A stretch of DNA of 64,000 bases from an uncultured Lachnospiraceae bacterium (GCA_900316625.1 ONDO01000003.1:35484-99483), one strand, 5' to 3'; positions 1 through 7,801 are shown, counted from the stretch's first letter. Numbers and translations are program-made. Notes: generated from the letters alone by a model not told the origin.

Positions 1-738
1 GCTGTTCCGAAAATCGATGGAGCCCTTGCGGTTCTGATCTTCTCTCTCCACACCAAACTTGATAATACGTCTGTGTAATTCTCTCGCCGTACCTTCTGCT
101 CCGTCGTAGATCTTGACGCCTGGCCCAAGCACTACCTGGATATCTGCTTTTACGAAGGGATAGTGGGTGCACCCAAGTACAACAGCATCCACTGGTTTCT
201 CCAGGTATTCCCAGAGTAACTGGCGCAGGAATTCTCTTACTTCCTGGGTTCCGGTACATCCACGTTCTACATATTCCATCAGTCCTGCACAGGGCTGGAG
301 AATAATCTCTGCCTGATCATCGAATCTTGCCTTTAGACGCTGGAATTTACCCTCCTGTAAGGTTCTGGGAGTCGCCATAACAAGCACTCTGCCACCCTGA
401 TTCTGCTCTACTGCAGGTTTTAAGGCAGGTTCAATTCCAACAACTGGTAATTTGGGGTATGCTGCACGAAGGGGCTTGATGGCTGCTGCGGTTGCTGTGT
501 TGCAGGCGATTGCCACTGCCTTCACACCCTCTGAAACAAAATCTTCCACATGCCCAAATACCAGATTCTTAACCTCTTCGGATGATTTGGTTCCGTAAGG
601 CGCATTTTTGGTATCCCCATAATATATAAAATCTTCCCAGGGCATTTCTTTTATGATCTCTCGAAGTACGGATAAGCCACCGGCTCCAGAATCAAAAACT
701 GCAATGGGGAGTTTACTCTGATCTACTGTATTATTCAT
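1..738 (-). CDS. murI: Glutamate racemase (3' end outside window)
   Basis: Cofactor-independent racemase that makes D-glutamate from L-glutamate for peptidoglycan. The minus strand translates from an ATG at 738 as MNNTVDQSKLPIAVFDSGAGG. The motif FDSGAGGLSVL is the family's N-terminal signature. Both catalytic cysteines are visible, in ACNTATA and in LGCTHYP. The frame stays open for 246 codons to base 1, so only the C-terminus is missing. The ribosome site is weak (AGAAGA). It is transcribed away from the plus-strand gene at 909. Identity is secure from the two cysteine motifs. Confidence 0.95.
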   Translation of the reverse strand, partial: MNNTVDQSKLPIAVFDSGAGGLSVLREIIKEMPWEDFIYYGDTKNAPYGTKSSEEVKNLVFGHVEDFVSEGVKAVAIACNTATAAAIKPLRAAYPKLPVVGIEPALKPAVEQNQGGRVLVMATPRTLQEGKFQRLKARFDDQAEIILQPCAGLMEYVERGCTGTQEVREFLRQLLWEYLEKPVDAVVLGCTHYPFVKADIQVVLGPGVKIYDGAEGTARELHRRIIKFGVEREDQNRKGSIDFRNS

Positions 739-908
739 ATCTATCTTCTTCTGCTGAAAAATCTAATGAGTCAAAACTCTTTGTTCATTCTACCACCAGC
801 CTATATCCCTCGCAATCTAGATGAAATAGTTTACAGATATTTTATAATTTATGACTAATGTTATCTGATAATTAATCCGATATATGAATTAGAAAGGAGG
901 AATCCATC

Positions 909-1292
909 ATGATTACAGTAGCAGATATTTCAATGATCCCGAAAACAAATGCTGACACACTTCATCTTCAAACCGAACGCATTGAAGAGAAACAAAAGAA
1001 CTTCCAGGCCAAGCTCGACCAGGAGAGTGATAAACTTCGCGACAGTTACGTCAACTATCTGCACAATGTATCTGCAGGCGATGTCCTCTGGTTTAGCATC
1101 GTCGGCTCCATCACACAGCCCCCTCCTCCGGAAATGCATCCTGCCGATATGATAAACCCTGACGCCGTCAGCAATTCCCTTCGTCGTATTCAGCAGGTCA
1201 CCAGCGTTACCGCAATACGCCCCAGCAGCCTCGACGATAGTGATAGTGAGCAGGACAATAATAACAGAGATAAGGACAAGAATAAGCATTAA
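909..1292 (+). CDS. Hypothetical protein, 127 aa
   Basis: I do not recognise this protein. A strong ribosome site (GAAAGGAGG) lies 8 bases before the ATG, and an intrinsic terminator follows at 1323, so it is probably a real monocistronic gene. The middle is amphipathic and likely helical (about residues 20-55). A proline run (PPPPEMHPADM) follows at about 72-82. The tail is very polar, rich in Asp, Asn and Lys. There is no signal peptide or membrane segment. The open frame on the opposite strand has no ribosome site and is taken as a shadow. Confidence 0.75.
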   Translation: MITVADISMIPKTNADTLHLQTERIEEKQKNFQAKLDQESDKLRDSYVNYLHNVSAGDVLWFSIVGSITQPPPPEMHPADMINPDAVSNSLRRIQQVTSVTAIRPSSLDDSDSEQDNNNRDKDKNKH

Positions 1293-1322
1293 TCCAGGAG
1301 AGAAAAATGGCAGATCAGCATT

Positions 1323-1356
1323 AACGACCCGTAGTTCAGACTGCGGGTCGTTTTTT
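1323..1356 (+). terminator. Intrinsic terminator after the 127-aa gene
   Basis: The arm AACGACCCGTAG (1323-1334) pairs with CTGCGGGTCGTT (1341-1352), 12 bp with one G-U pair and a 6-base loop. A run of T residues follows. It sits 31 bases after the stop of the upstream gene. Confidence 0.9.
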
Positions 1357-1439
1357 CTTCAAAGAGTACAAAAATCATGCTATAATTTTGGGGCAATAAT
1401 ACTTCAAATCTATTGTATAAACCGCGGGGTCAAATATTA

Positions 1440-1688
1440 ATGAGCAAAGTAGATATTTTCAGGCAGGAGCTTTCCCGCAAGGTATGCAGAAATTGTGGAA
1501 AGCCTATTCCCCAGAGCAGAATCAACGGACTCTGCGCACAGTGCGAGGATCTCGAACTTTTCCAGAAAGTAAAAGTCTATGTAAACGAGAACAATGTCAC
1601 TGAGGAGGAGGTTGCAGAACACTTCAACATCCCCCTTCGCAAGGTCCATCAATGGATTCACCAGTACGATCTGGGATATAACAAATAA
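1440..1688 (+). CDS. Small zinc-ribbon plus helix-turn-helix protein (YvyF-like)
   Basis: An 82-aa protein with CRNC and CAQC pairs at about residues 15-37, which look like a zinc ribbon. A short helix-turn-helix follows at about 55-75 (TEEEVAEHFNIPLRKVHQWI). The arrangement resembles the small YvyF/TIGR03826 proteins found in some flagellar operons, but no flagellar gene is in view, so the assignment is by architecture only. I chose the ATG at 1440 over the in-frame TTG at 1413. The ribosome site is poor for both. Likely role: DNA- or RNA-binding regulator. Confidence 0.65.
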   Translation: MSKVDIFRQELSRKVCRNCGKPIPQSRINGLCAQCEDLELFQKVKVYVNENNVTEEEVAEHFNIPLRKVHQWIHQYDLGYNK

Positions 1689-1732
1689 ATTCTTCCAATA
1701 CACAGTTAAAACGAGTATAGACGAACAAACTA

Positions 1733-1784
1733 GAGTCACGTAAGCATGTGATATGCTACCCCCACATGTAACTTACGTGGCTCT
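1733..1784. terminator. Possible bidirectional terminator between convergent genes
   Basis: CACGTAAG (1737-1744) pairs with CTTACGTG (1772-1779), with flanking and inner partial pairing (CATGTG/CACATG). It lies between the stop of the plus-strand small protein gene and the stop of the minus-strand ABC gene. The T tracts are short, so termination strength is uncertain. Confidence 0.5.
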
Positions 1785-1788
1785 TGAT

Positions 1789-3540
1789 TTACGCTTCTAC
1801 TCCTTCAAACTGGGAATGATAGAGTTTCGAATAGAAACCGTCCTCTTTTAACAAGCTATCATGATTCCCCTGCTCAATGATCTTCCCATCCTTCATGACA
1901 AGGATTACATCTGCAGTACGAATGGTCGAGAGTCTGTGTGCGACGATGAAACTGGTGTGACCATTCATCAGCTTGTCGAAAGCTGACTGGATCTTCAGTT
2001 CCGTTCTGGTATCTATGCTGGACGTTGCTTCATCGAGGATAAGCATCTGGGGGTGGCAAAGCATAACTCTCGTGATACAGAGAAGCTGCTTTTCCCCCTG
2101 GCTCATATCACTGTCCGTAATAACAGTATCCAGCTTCTGCGGCATACGGCGAATGAATTCCCAGCTGTGTGCTTCCTTAGCCGCTGCAATAATCTCTTCA
2201 TCTGTAGCTTCCGGACGTCCAAAAGCGATATTCTCACGTACGGTTCCATTTCTAAGCCAGGTTTCCTGGAGAACCATTCCATAATTCCTACGAAGAGAAT
2301 GACGCGTCACATCTGTAATCTTCCGATCATCCACCTGAATGCTTCCCGCATCTGTCTCATAGAATCTCATCAGAAGGTTGATCAAGGTTGTTTTGCCGCA
2401 ACCGGTAGGACCTACAATGGCAACTCTCATACCTGGCGTCACATCCAGGTTAAAGTCCTTAATCAGTTCCTTGTCCTTATCATAAGAGAAGGCCAGATCC
2501 TTGATCTTAATCTTCCCTTTTATACTTCCGAGTTCTTCCGGCTTCTCTTCCACTTCCGCAGGTTCTTCGATCAGTTCGAAGATACGATCTGCACAGGCAA
2601 GCGCGTTCTGCAGTTCTGTAACAACAGAAGAGATATCATTGAAAGGTTTCATGTACTGGTTGGCATAAGTCAAAAGCACGGAGAGACCACCGACTGTAAG
2701 TCTTCCAATCAGAATCATCTGTGCACCCACAAGAGCCACAAAAGCATAGATGACGGAGTTTACGGCTCGGGTACAGGGATTGGTAAGGCTGGAATAGAAG
2801 ATTGCCTTCTGAGAGTACTCCTGAAGCTCCGTATTGATCTTCTCGAAGCGTTCCGATGCAGTCTTTCCATAACCAAAAGCCTGAACCACACGCTGATTAC
2901 CAACCATCTCATTAATCAGCCCCGTCTCATCGCCTCTTGCTTCTGCCTGCTTACGGAACATGGAGTAGCTTCGTCTGGCAATGAATCTGGCAACCAGGAA
3001 GGTCACAGGCGTCAGCACAACAACGATCAGAGTGATCTGCCAGGATTTACGGATCATGAAGACCAGTGTCACCACGATCGTAACGACACCGGTGAAAAGC
3101 TGGGTCAGACCCATCAGAAGTCCATCTGAGAACTGATCGCAATCGGCAATGACACGACCAACCACATCTCCTGTAGAATGACTGTCCAGGTAGGAGAGCG
3201 GTAACTTCTGAATACGACGGATTGCCTTGGCGCGGATATTTCGAACAACGCTGTAGGTCAGACGGTTGTTCATGGTGTTCATCACCCAGGTCAGAACCGA
3301 ATTCAGTACGATCAGGATCGTAATATACTTGGAATATTCCGCAACAAGTCCAAAATCAACCCGGCTCTTACCAATCAGTGCATCAATAGCATCACCGAAG
3401 AGGAAGGGAATATAGAGCTGAAGGAATACCGTAAGTGCAGCCAGAATGGTACTTATGAAGAGCAGGAACCTATATCTTCCAATCTCATGCAGAACTTTTT
3501 TCAGAGTTGCAGCATTGCCTTTATTCTTGAACTTCTTCAT
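1789..3540 (-). CDS. ABC exporter half-transporter with canonical ATP site (BmrD/LmrD type)
   Basis: A 583-aa fusion of six membrane helices (about 1-320) and an ATPase domain. Walker A is GPTGCGKTT near residue 375, the signature is the divergent MSQGEKQ, Walker B is MLILDEATSS with the catalytic Glu, and the H-loop is AHRLST. The ATG overlaps the stop of the upstream half-transporter by 4 bases and has a perfect GGAGAGGAGG site, so the two are coupled. The partner has a degenerate catalytic site, so the pair should form an asymmetric heterodimer in which this subunit supplies the working Walker motifs. Likely role: drug or peptide efflux. The substrate cannot be read from the sequence. Confidence 0.9.
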   Translation of the reverse strand: MKKFKNKGNAATLKKVLHEIGRYRFLLFISTILAALTVFLQLYIPFLFGDAIDALIGKSRVDFGLVAEYSKYITILIVLNSVLTWVMNTMNNRLTYSVVRNIRAKAIRRIQKLPLSYLDSHSTGDVVGRVIADCDQFSDGLLMGLTQLFTGVVTIVVTLVFMIRKSWQITLIVVVLTPVTFLVARFIARRSYSMFRKQAEARGDETGLINEMVGNQRVVQAFGYGKTASERFEKINTELQEYSQKAIFYSSLTNPCTRAVNSVIYAFVALVGAQMILIGRLTVGGLSVLLTYANQYMKPFNDISSVVTELQNALACADRIFELIEEPAEVEEKPEELGSIKGKIKIKDLAFSYDKDKELIKDFNLDVTPGMRVAIVGPTGCGKTTLINLLMRFYETDAGSIQVDDRKITDVTRHSLRRNYGMVLQETWLRNGTVRENIAFGRPEATDEEIIAAAKEAHSWEFIRRMPQKLDTVITDSDMSQGEKQLLCITRVMLCHPQMLILDEATSSIDTRTELKIQSAFDKLMNGHTSFIVAHRLSTIRTADVILVMKDGKIIEQGNHDSLLKEDGFYSKLYHSQFEGVEA

Positions 3541-5303
3541 GCCTGCACCTCCTCTCCAGGGAACTGGGACGCATGGATTTCCTGATATACCTCACAGGTC
3601 TTCAGGAGCTCATCATGGCTTCCCTTTCCAACCAGCTTACCATCATCTAATACCAGGATCTGGTCCGCATTTCTGATACTTGACGTTCTCTGGGAGACGA
3701 TAAATACCGTAAGATCTCCCTCGAGATTGTTGATTGCCTTACGAAGTGCAGCGTCCGTTGCGAAGTCCAGTGCACTCGAAGAATCATCGAGTACCAGAAT
3801 CTCCGGCTTTCTTGCCAGGGCCCTCGCAATCGTTAGTCTCTGTTTCTGGCCGCCCGAGAAATTACGGCCGTTTTGTTCTACGCCGGCGTCGAGTTTACCA
3901 TCTTTACCTTCTACAACTTCCTTAGCCTGAGCAGTTTCGAGTGCCTTCCAGAGGTCCTCATCGCTCACACCAGTCAGTCCCATGGTCAGATTATCCCGGA
4001 TACTTCCTTCGAAGAGGACTGCTTTCTGAGGAACCATGGCAATACGATCCGTCAGGCCATTCTTGGGATAGTCCTTTACATTGATTCCGTCCACTTCGAC
4101 AGCACCTTCTGTCACATCGTAGAATCGGGGAATCAGATTCACCAGCGTCGACTTACCAGAGCCCGTACCACCGATGATACCGATGGTCTCTCCTCTCCTA
4201 GCCGTGAATTCGATGTCAGTAAGTGCTTCGTCGCCCCCACCCTCATAGCAGAAGGACACATGGGAGAAATGTACAGCATCCGCTGCACTTGCCGCCTGAT
4301 TGTCTTCTGCACCATCTCGCTCTGTCGCATGAGAGATGAGTTCTTCCGGAAATTCCATGCCAGGATTGATATCAAGAACCTGTGCTACACGGTCACCACA
4401 TGCAAGTGCACGGTTAATGGTAACAATGAGATTGGCAAGTTTAATCAATTCTACGATCATCTGTGCCATGTAGTTATACATAGCTACGACAGCACCCGTC
4501 TCGAGAACCCCTGCATTCACACGGATGGCTCCAACCTGAATCAGAACAACCGTTGCAACATTAATGAGGACATAGGTTACGGGATTCATGAGAGCAGAGA
4601 TTCTGCCGACAAGGAGATTCAGATGGGTAAGCTCTTCATTTGCGAAGTCAAAAGAAGCTACCTCATCCTCTTCGCGACAGAATGCGCGGATGACCCTCAC
4701 TCCGGTGAGGTTCTCACTGGTAAGGCCGAGAACGCGGTCAAGCTTAGCCTGCACCTTGCGGTAGAGGGGAATGGATAAGGCCATGAGGCCGTAGATTACC
4801 AGGGAGAGAATGGGAATCGCAACTACGAAAACCAGGGCGCTCTTCACATCGATGAAGAAAGAACATACCATGGCACCAAGCACAATGAAGGGGCTGCGGA
4901 GCAGAAGGCGAAGCACCATATTGACGCCATTCTGCAGCGTATTCATATCGCTGGTCATTCGAGTGATCAGGGTATCTGTTCCCAGCGTATCCACGCGGGA
5001 ATATGAGAGACTCTGGATATGATCAAAGAGTTTCTGTCTTAGATCCGTCGCAAAACCAACAGATGCCTTCGCAGCAAACCACTGTGCTGTGATCGAGAAA
5101 GCTAGTCCGACGGCTGCAAGAAGCAGTAGGAAGATGAAGCGCTCCAGGATATAGACCTTGTCCCCATTAGCGATTCCTCGATCGATAATATCTGCAATTA
5201 CCAGGGGCACAATCAGGTCCATCAGCGCTTCTAATAACTTAAAAAGCGGAGCCAGTATGGATTCCTTGCGGTAGGGTCGCAGGAATGGGAATAATTTCTT
5301 CAC
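3537..5303 (-). CDS. ABC exporter half-transporter with degenerate ATP site (BmrC/LmrC type)
   Basis: Half-transporter with six membrane helices and an ATPase domain. Walker A is GGTGSGKS, the signature is a standard FSGGQKQR, but Walker B reads ILVLDDSSSALD, so the catalytic Glu is Asp. The H-loop His is Gln (IVSQRTSS). These changes are the hallmark of the inactive site of heterodimeric exporters. The frame is open back to a TTG at 5351, but I chose the GTG at 5303 because AGAGAAGGGA sits just upstream of it (589 aa). It is the first large gene of the unit and lies behind a leader ORF and terminator (5452-5590). Confidence 0.85.
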   Translation of the reverse strand: MKKLFPFLRPYRKESILAPLFKLLEALMDLIVPLVIADIIDRGIANGDKVYILERFIFLLLLAAVGLAFSITAQWFAAKASVGFATDLRQKLFDHIQSLSYSRVDTLGTDTLITRMTSDMNTLQNGVNMVLRLLLRSPFIVLGAMVCSFFIDVKSALVFVVAIPILSLVIYGLMALSIPLYRKVQAKLDRVLGLTSENLTGVRVIRAFCREEDEVASFDFANEELTHLNLLVGRISALMNPVTYVLINVATVVLIQVGAIRVNAGVLETGAVVAMYNYMAQMIVELIKLANLIVTINRALACGDRVAQVLDINPGMEFPEELISHATERDGAEDNQAASAADAVHFSHVSFCYEGGGDEALTDIEFTARRGETIGIIGGTGSGKSTLVNLIPRFYDVTEGAVEVDGINVKDYPKNGLTDRIAMVPQKAVLFEGSIRDNLTMGLTGVSDEDLWKALETAQAKEVVEGKDGKLDAGVEQNGRNFSGGQKQRLTIARALARKPEILVLDDSSSALDFATDAALRKAINNLEGDLTVFIVSQRTSSIRNADQILVLDDGKLVGKGSHDELLKTCEVYQEIHASQFPGEEVQA

Positions 5304-5451
5304 GATATGGTCCCTTCTCTTTACTGCTTTCCATGAGTCAGAAAGCCACAATAGCTTCTCGCATTATGACATGAAAAAGGACTTTACTCAAATTCGATCG
5401 TGAATATTCGTGACAATCACCAGCGATTGTCTTCCCCATGCCAGATAGACG

Positions 5452-5480
5452 AAAAAGAGGGAAGGCTTCCGCCTTCCCCC
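5452..5480 (-). terminator. Leader terminator (attenuator) upstream of the ABC exporter
   Basis: Read on the minus strand, GGGAAGGC (5478-5471), loop GGAA and GCCTTCCC (5466-5459) form a perfect 8-bp stem. TCTTTTT follows. It lies just after the stop of the leader ORF and about 150 bases before the ABC start, so it is placed to attenuate the operon. Confidence 0.85.
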
Positions 5481-5482
5481 GG

Positions 5483-5590
5483 TTACGACTCCTGACCTGC
5501 AAATCCGTGAAGCACACGCCACTTCATCTGATCACTTGTCTGATACGTCGACATTCCATCTTCAAATCGGTGAAGCACTCGCCACCTCAT
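5483..5590 (-). CDS. Predicted leader peptide, 35 aa, with internal repeat
   Basis: The minus strand from the ATG at 5590 encodes a 35-residue peptide in which M-R/K-WRVLH-R/G-F occurs twice (residues 1-9 and 22-30). AGAGAAG lies a few bases upstream of the ATG. A consensus promoter starts transcription about 23 bases before it, and an intrinsic terminator follows directly after the TAA. The position (promoter, short ORF, terminator, heterodimeric ABC exporter) is like the BmrB leader of bmrCD in Bacillus subtilis, where ribosome stalling controls read-through. The sequence itself is not one I recognise. Function is inferred. Confidence 0.6.
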   Translation of the reverse strand: MRWRVLHRFEDGMSTYQTSDQMKWRVLHGFAGQES

Positions 5591-5592
5591 CT
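5500..5592. repeat. Two imperfect 30-bp direct repeats inside the leader ORF
   Basis: 5500-5529 and 5563-5592 match at 27 of 30 bases. The spacing of 63 bases equals 21 codons, so the repeat keeps the reading frame of the leader peptide. Each copy can also fold weakly (TGAAG with CTTCA in the first), so both peptide-level and RNA-level roles are possible. Confidence 0.85.
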
Positions 5593-5619
5593 CTGACTTC
5601 TCTGTCATTTGTTAATGCT

Positions 5620-5648
5620 ATTGTATTATTGACTAGGCAATTTGTCAA
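5620..5648 (-). promoter_or_regulatory. Promoter with MarR-like operator for the ABC exporter unit
   Basis: On the minus strand TTGACA (5648-5643) and TACAAT (5625-5620) are separated by exactly 17 bases. The spacer holds TTGCCTAGTCAA, a near-palindrome. The larger span 5629-5648 is an inverted repeat, TTGAC-10-GTCAA. Such sites are typical MarR-family operators, but no marR gene is in the window. Confidence 0.75.
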
Positions 5649-5781
5649 TCAGTTTTTGTGCATTTCTTATAGTTTTTATACTCTATTTAATAATTATATT
5701 GTGCAAATCTATGTATTGTACCCGCAATAAAACATCACAACAAGATGTAGTGGCCTTCCTGTCCGTTACATATACAAAGCA

Positions 5782-7011
5782 CTATAACTTTGTCTTGATC
5801 AGCTTGGAATACTTATCCATATAGAGCTTATGCTCTTTTCTCGCATTGGTCTTCATAATCGCTACGGGGTTCTCCAGCATTCCCGCCATGCAATTCTTCT
5901 CAACCAGAAGAGCTACAATCTTCGCTTCCTTCTCGTCGGTTCCTGCACAGATAGCTCCGTGGCCGGTCAGGAAAACGGCTCCATTCTTCTCCGGGAGTCC
6001 TTTTAGAATTTCCTTACCGCCTGCTTCCTCAGGAACAGAGATCATCTCGATACCCGCTGTCATTGCAAAATCATCGATATAGGGAAGGATTCCTTCTCCG
6101 CGCTGGCTATAGAGTACGGTTGCCGGCAGAGCTGACAGGTATGCCGTCTTGCCCGGCAGGGGATATACGGTGCAATAGCGATAGAGATCAGCTTCCGGAA
6201 TCGGTTCTTCTAAGAGATCCTTCATTCTGGGAGGAACCGGCTTCTTGGATTCCTTCTCCTCTGCTTCCATCTCTTCGATGACATCCGACTTGGCCTGCTC
6301 ATTCTCATAAGCTTCTGCATCTTCATATGCGCCAACTTTTTCACCATAGATCTGACGACACATATCTTCAAGGGAGCGAACGACTGCAGCTGCCTCCTTA
6401 TAGTCTTTTCCGAAGCAGATAGCTCCATGGTTTCTCATCAGGATAGCAAGGGAATCCGGTGTGTCCTGCACACGACTCTCCACAGCCTTGATCAGCTTAT
6501 CTGTACCATTCATTCCATACTCAGCACAAGGAACACTACTTCCGAAGAACTGCCACATATTCTGGCTGCCCTCATCCAGCCCAAAAGATGCCTGCGCTCC
6601 CTGACCGTCCTTCGTGGATGTATCCGTCTGCCCTTCATTTTCCGAGGGGTCTACAATGGTAACAGTTGGTGCGGGTAAGTCTTCGCCCAGTGTGGATAAG
6701 ACTGTCGCATATGTCTGATGGGTGTGGATAACGAAAGCGATGTCTGCGCGATTACGGTAGATTGCTGCGTGAACTCCGAGTTCGGAAGAAGGCTTGATCT
6801 CGCCAGACCAGGACAGATCTTCGATCTTCACTGCCACAAGATCCGCCGCCTTCAGATTCTCATAGGGGATTCCGCTCGGTGTAATGACGAACTCGTCGTC
6901 GGAGATACGAGCCGATATATTGCCATACGTACGGGTAATCAGCGACTCAGCCTTCATGCGAAGACCTGCTTCGATCACCTGCTCACGTGCTTTTTGGTCA
7001 TTGATAAACAT
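5782..7011 (-). CDS. Class II aldolase/adducin-like protein with a degenerate second domain
   Basis: A 409-aa protein. The N-terminal half (about 1-220) is a class II aldolase fold with its metal and catalytic set: SSELGVH (Glu), VIHTHQTYA (two His) and RNHGAICFGKD (third His). The C-terminal half (about 290-400) looks like a second copy. It keeps GHGAICAGTDEKEA but lacks the HxH pair, so it is probably not catalytic. An acidic stretch (EEMEAEEKE) links them. The usual family length is about 200-250 aa, so this is a tandem fusion. AGGAG precedes the ATG. Substrate unknown; sugar-phosphate aldolase or epimerase activity is possible for domain 1. Confidence 0.85.
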   Translation of the reverse strand: MFINDQKAREQVIEAGLRMKAESLITRTYGNISARISDDEFVITPSGIPYENLKAADLVAVKIEDLSWSGEIKPSSELGVHAAIYRNRADIAFVIHTHQTYATVLSTLGEDLPAPTVTIVDPSENEGQTDTSTKDGQGAQASFGLDEGSQNMWQFFGSSVPCAEYGMNGTDKLIKAVESRVQDTPDSLAILMRNHGAICFGKDYKEAAAVVRSLEDMCRQIYGEKVGAYEDAEAYENEQAKSDVIEEMEAEEKESKKPVPPRMKDLLEEPIPEADLYRYCTVYPLPGKTAYLSALPATVLYSQRGEGILPYIDDFAMTAGIEMISVPEEAGGKEILKGLPEKNGAVFLTGHGAICAGTDEKEAKIVALLVEKNCMAGMLENPVAIMKTNARKEHKLYMDKYSKLIKTKL

Positions 7012-7065
7012 AGAACGCTCCTAAGGTAAGCTTAGACAGGCTTTTCACCCGCCATAAGTCGTTAG

Positions 7066-7311
7066 TTATTTGCGAAGTGCGTCCAGGAGATTCAGATCCG
7101 CAGCCATATTCTTCAGGATTTCGAGATTATCCTTCATATACTGCTCTAACAGCCCTATCTCCTCATCAGTAAAGCCCTCTGACTTCATGATCTTACACAC
7201 CGGGATGACTCCCTCAGCACTTCTGTCGATATCCTCAAAGGTAACATAAGCCAGTTTCTTACCATCCTTCTTCACGATGGAAGATACTCGCATTGTCATT
7301 GTATCTCTCAT
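7066..7311 (-). CDS. Hypothetical protein, 81 aa
   Basis: I do not recognise the family. It is a soluble, mostly helical small protein (for example DEEIGLLEQYMKDNLEILK at about 49-67). The ribosome site AGAAGGGAG lies before the ATG at 7311. It is 54 bases upstream of the class II aldolase gene on the same strand and probably co-transcribed with it. Confidence 0.7.
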   Translation of the reverse strand: MRDTMTMRVSSIVKKDGKKLAYVTFEDIDRSAEGVIPVCKIMKSEGFTDEEIGLLEQYMKDNLEILKNMAADLNLLDALRK

Positions 7312-7411
7312 AAGCGCTCCCTTCTCTTACTTTGGGGATATTATAACATATCCGATGAGAATGCATTTTCCTGTCTTTTAAGCGAAGACCCCCCTTTGAT
7401 CCACTCATCCT

Positions 7412-7563
7412 GCGCTAGACGGGGCGCTGCGGTCCTGTGGACCGCGTTCAGCGCCGACCGAGCCGGAGGCGAGAACTCGAACCTTCGAGTTCTCGGCCGG
7501 GCTCGGTTACGAAAAAGGGAGGTCGAATGACCTCCCCTTTTTCGTAATAGAGCGCTAGACGGG
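7412..7563. repeat. GC-rich hairpin island bounded by a duplicated tRNA-Gly 3' end
   Basis: The last 12 bases of the tRNA-Gly acceptor region (GCGCTAGACGGG on the plus strand, 7552-7563) recur at 7412-7423. Between the copies lie three hairpins: 7423-7455 (GGCGCTG and CGGTCC arms), 7458-7506 (GAGAACTCGAA with TTCGAGTTCTC) and 7507-7547 (terminator-like). The segment is much richer in G+C than its surroundings and has no credible gene. Confidence 0.7.
7507..7547 (-). terminator. Long hairpin terminator after the tRNA-Gly pair
   Basis: TTACGAAAAAGGGAGGTC pairs with its near-complement across a GAAT loop, with a one-base bulge. Both outer arms give T-rich 3' ends, so it can act in either direction. 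It lies just downstream of the tRNA genes on the minus strand. Confidence 0.7.
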
Positions 7564-7623
7564 ACTCGAACCCGCGACCCCAACCTTGGGAAGGTCGTGC
7601 TCCACCAACTGAGCCACTAGCGC
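7551..7623 (-). tRNA. tRNA-Gly (anticodon CCC)
   Basis: The minus strand folds as a full cloverleaf. Acceptor GCGCTAG pairs with CTAGCGC, the D arm is GCTCAGTTGGTGGAGC, the anticodon stem CGACC/GGTTG carries loop TTCCCAA, and the T arm is GCGGGTTCGAGTCCCGT. The anticodon CCC reads GGG. The CCA end is not encoded. Confidence 0.93.
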
Positions 7624-7646
7624 ATATGATTAATTCAAATAAAATA

Positions 7647-7717
7647 AGCGGGTGATGGGAATCGAACCCACATATCCAGCTTGGAAGGCTGGTGTTCTAC
7701 CACTGAACTACACCCGC
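7647..7717 (-). tRNA. tRNA-Gly (anticodon TCC)
   Basis: Full cloverleaf on the minus strand. Acceptor GCGGGTG pairs with CACCCGC, the anticodon stem CCAGC/GCTGG carries loop CTTCCAA, and the T arm contains GGGTTCGATTCCC. The anticodon TCC reads GGA and GGG. The CCA end is not encoded. It lies 23 bases upstream of tRNA-Gly(CCC), so the two are likely one transcript. Confidence 0.95.
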
Positions 7718-7756
7718 GTATTGCTTTTTGCAACATGTAAAATTTATCAAAACAAG

Positions 7757-7801
7757 GGCCATGTGTCAAGGACTTTTCCAAAGAAAAGCCGACACATGGC
7801 C
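7757..7801 (-). terminator. Terminator-like hairpin after the SbcC-like gene
   Basis: GGCCATGTGTC (7757-7767) and GACACATGGCC (7791-7801) form an 11-bp stem. On the minus strand it is followed by CTTGTTTTG, a moderate T tract. It closes the GTPase-NYN/SbcD/SbcC-like operon. Confidence 0.65.

Noticed and set aside
2053-3129. A 358-codon open frame antisense to the ABC gene
   Set aside because: It has no ribosome site, and the minus-strand frame carries all ABC motifs. Long antisense frames like this recur opposite many genes here (for example 10617-11510 and 23500-24771) and reflect codon bias.
5500-5592. Two similar 30-base units that could look like a CRISPR fragment
   Set aside because: Only two copies, imperfect, and in frame inside a short ORF with a promoter and terminator. 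There are no further repeats and no cas genes.
7341-7583. An 80-codon open frame across the GC-rich island
   Set aside because: It runs into the 3' end of tRNA-Gly and through perfect hairpins, with no ribosome site. It is a shadow of structured non-coding DNA.
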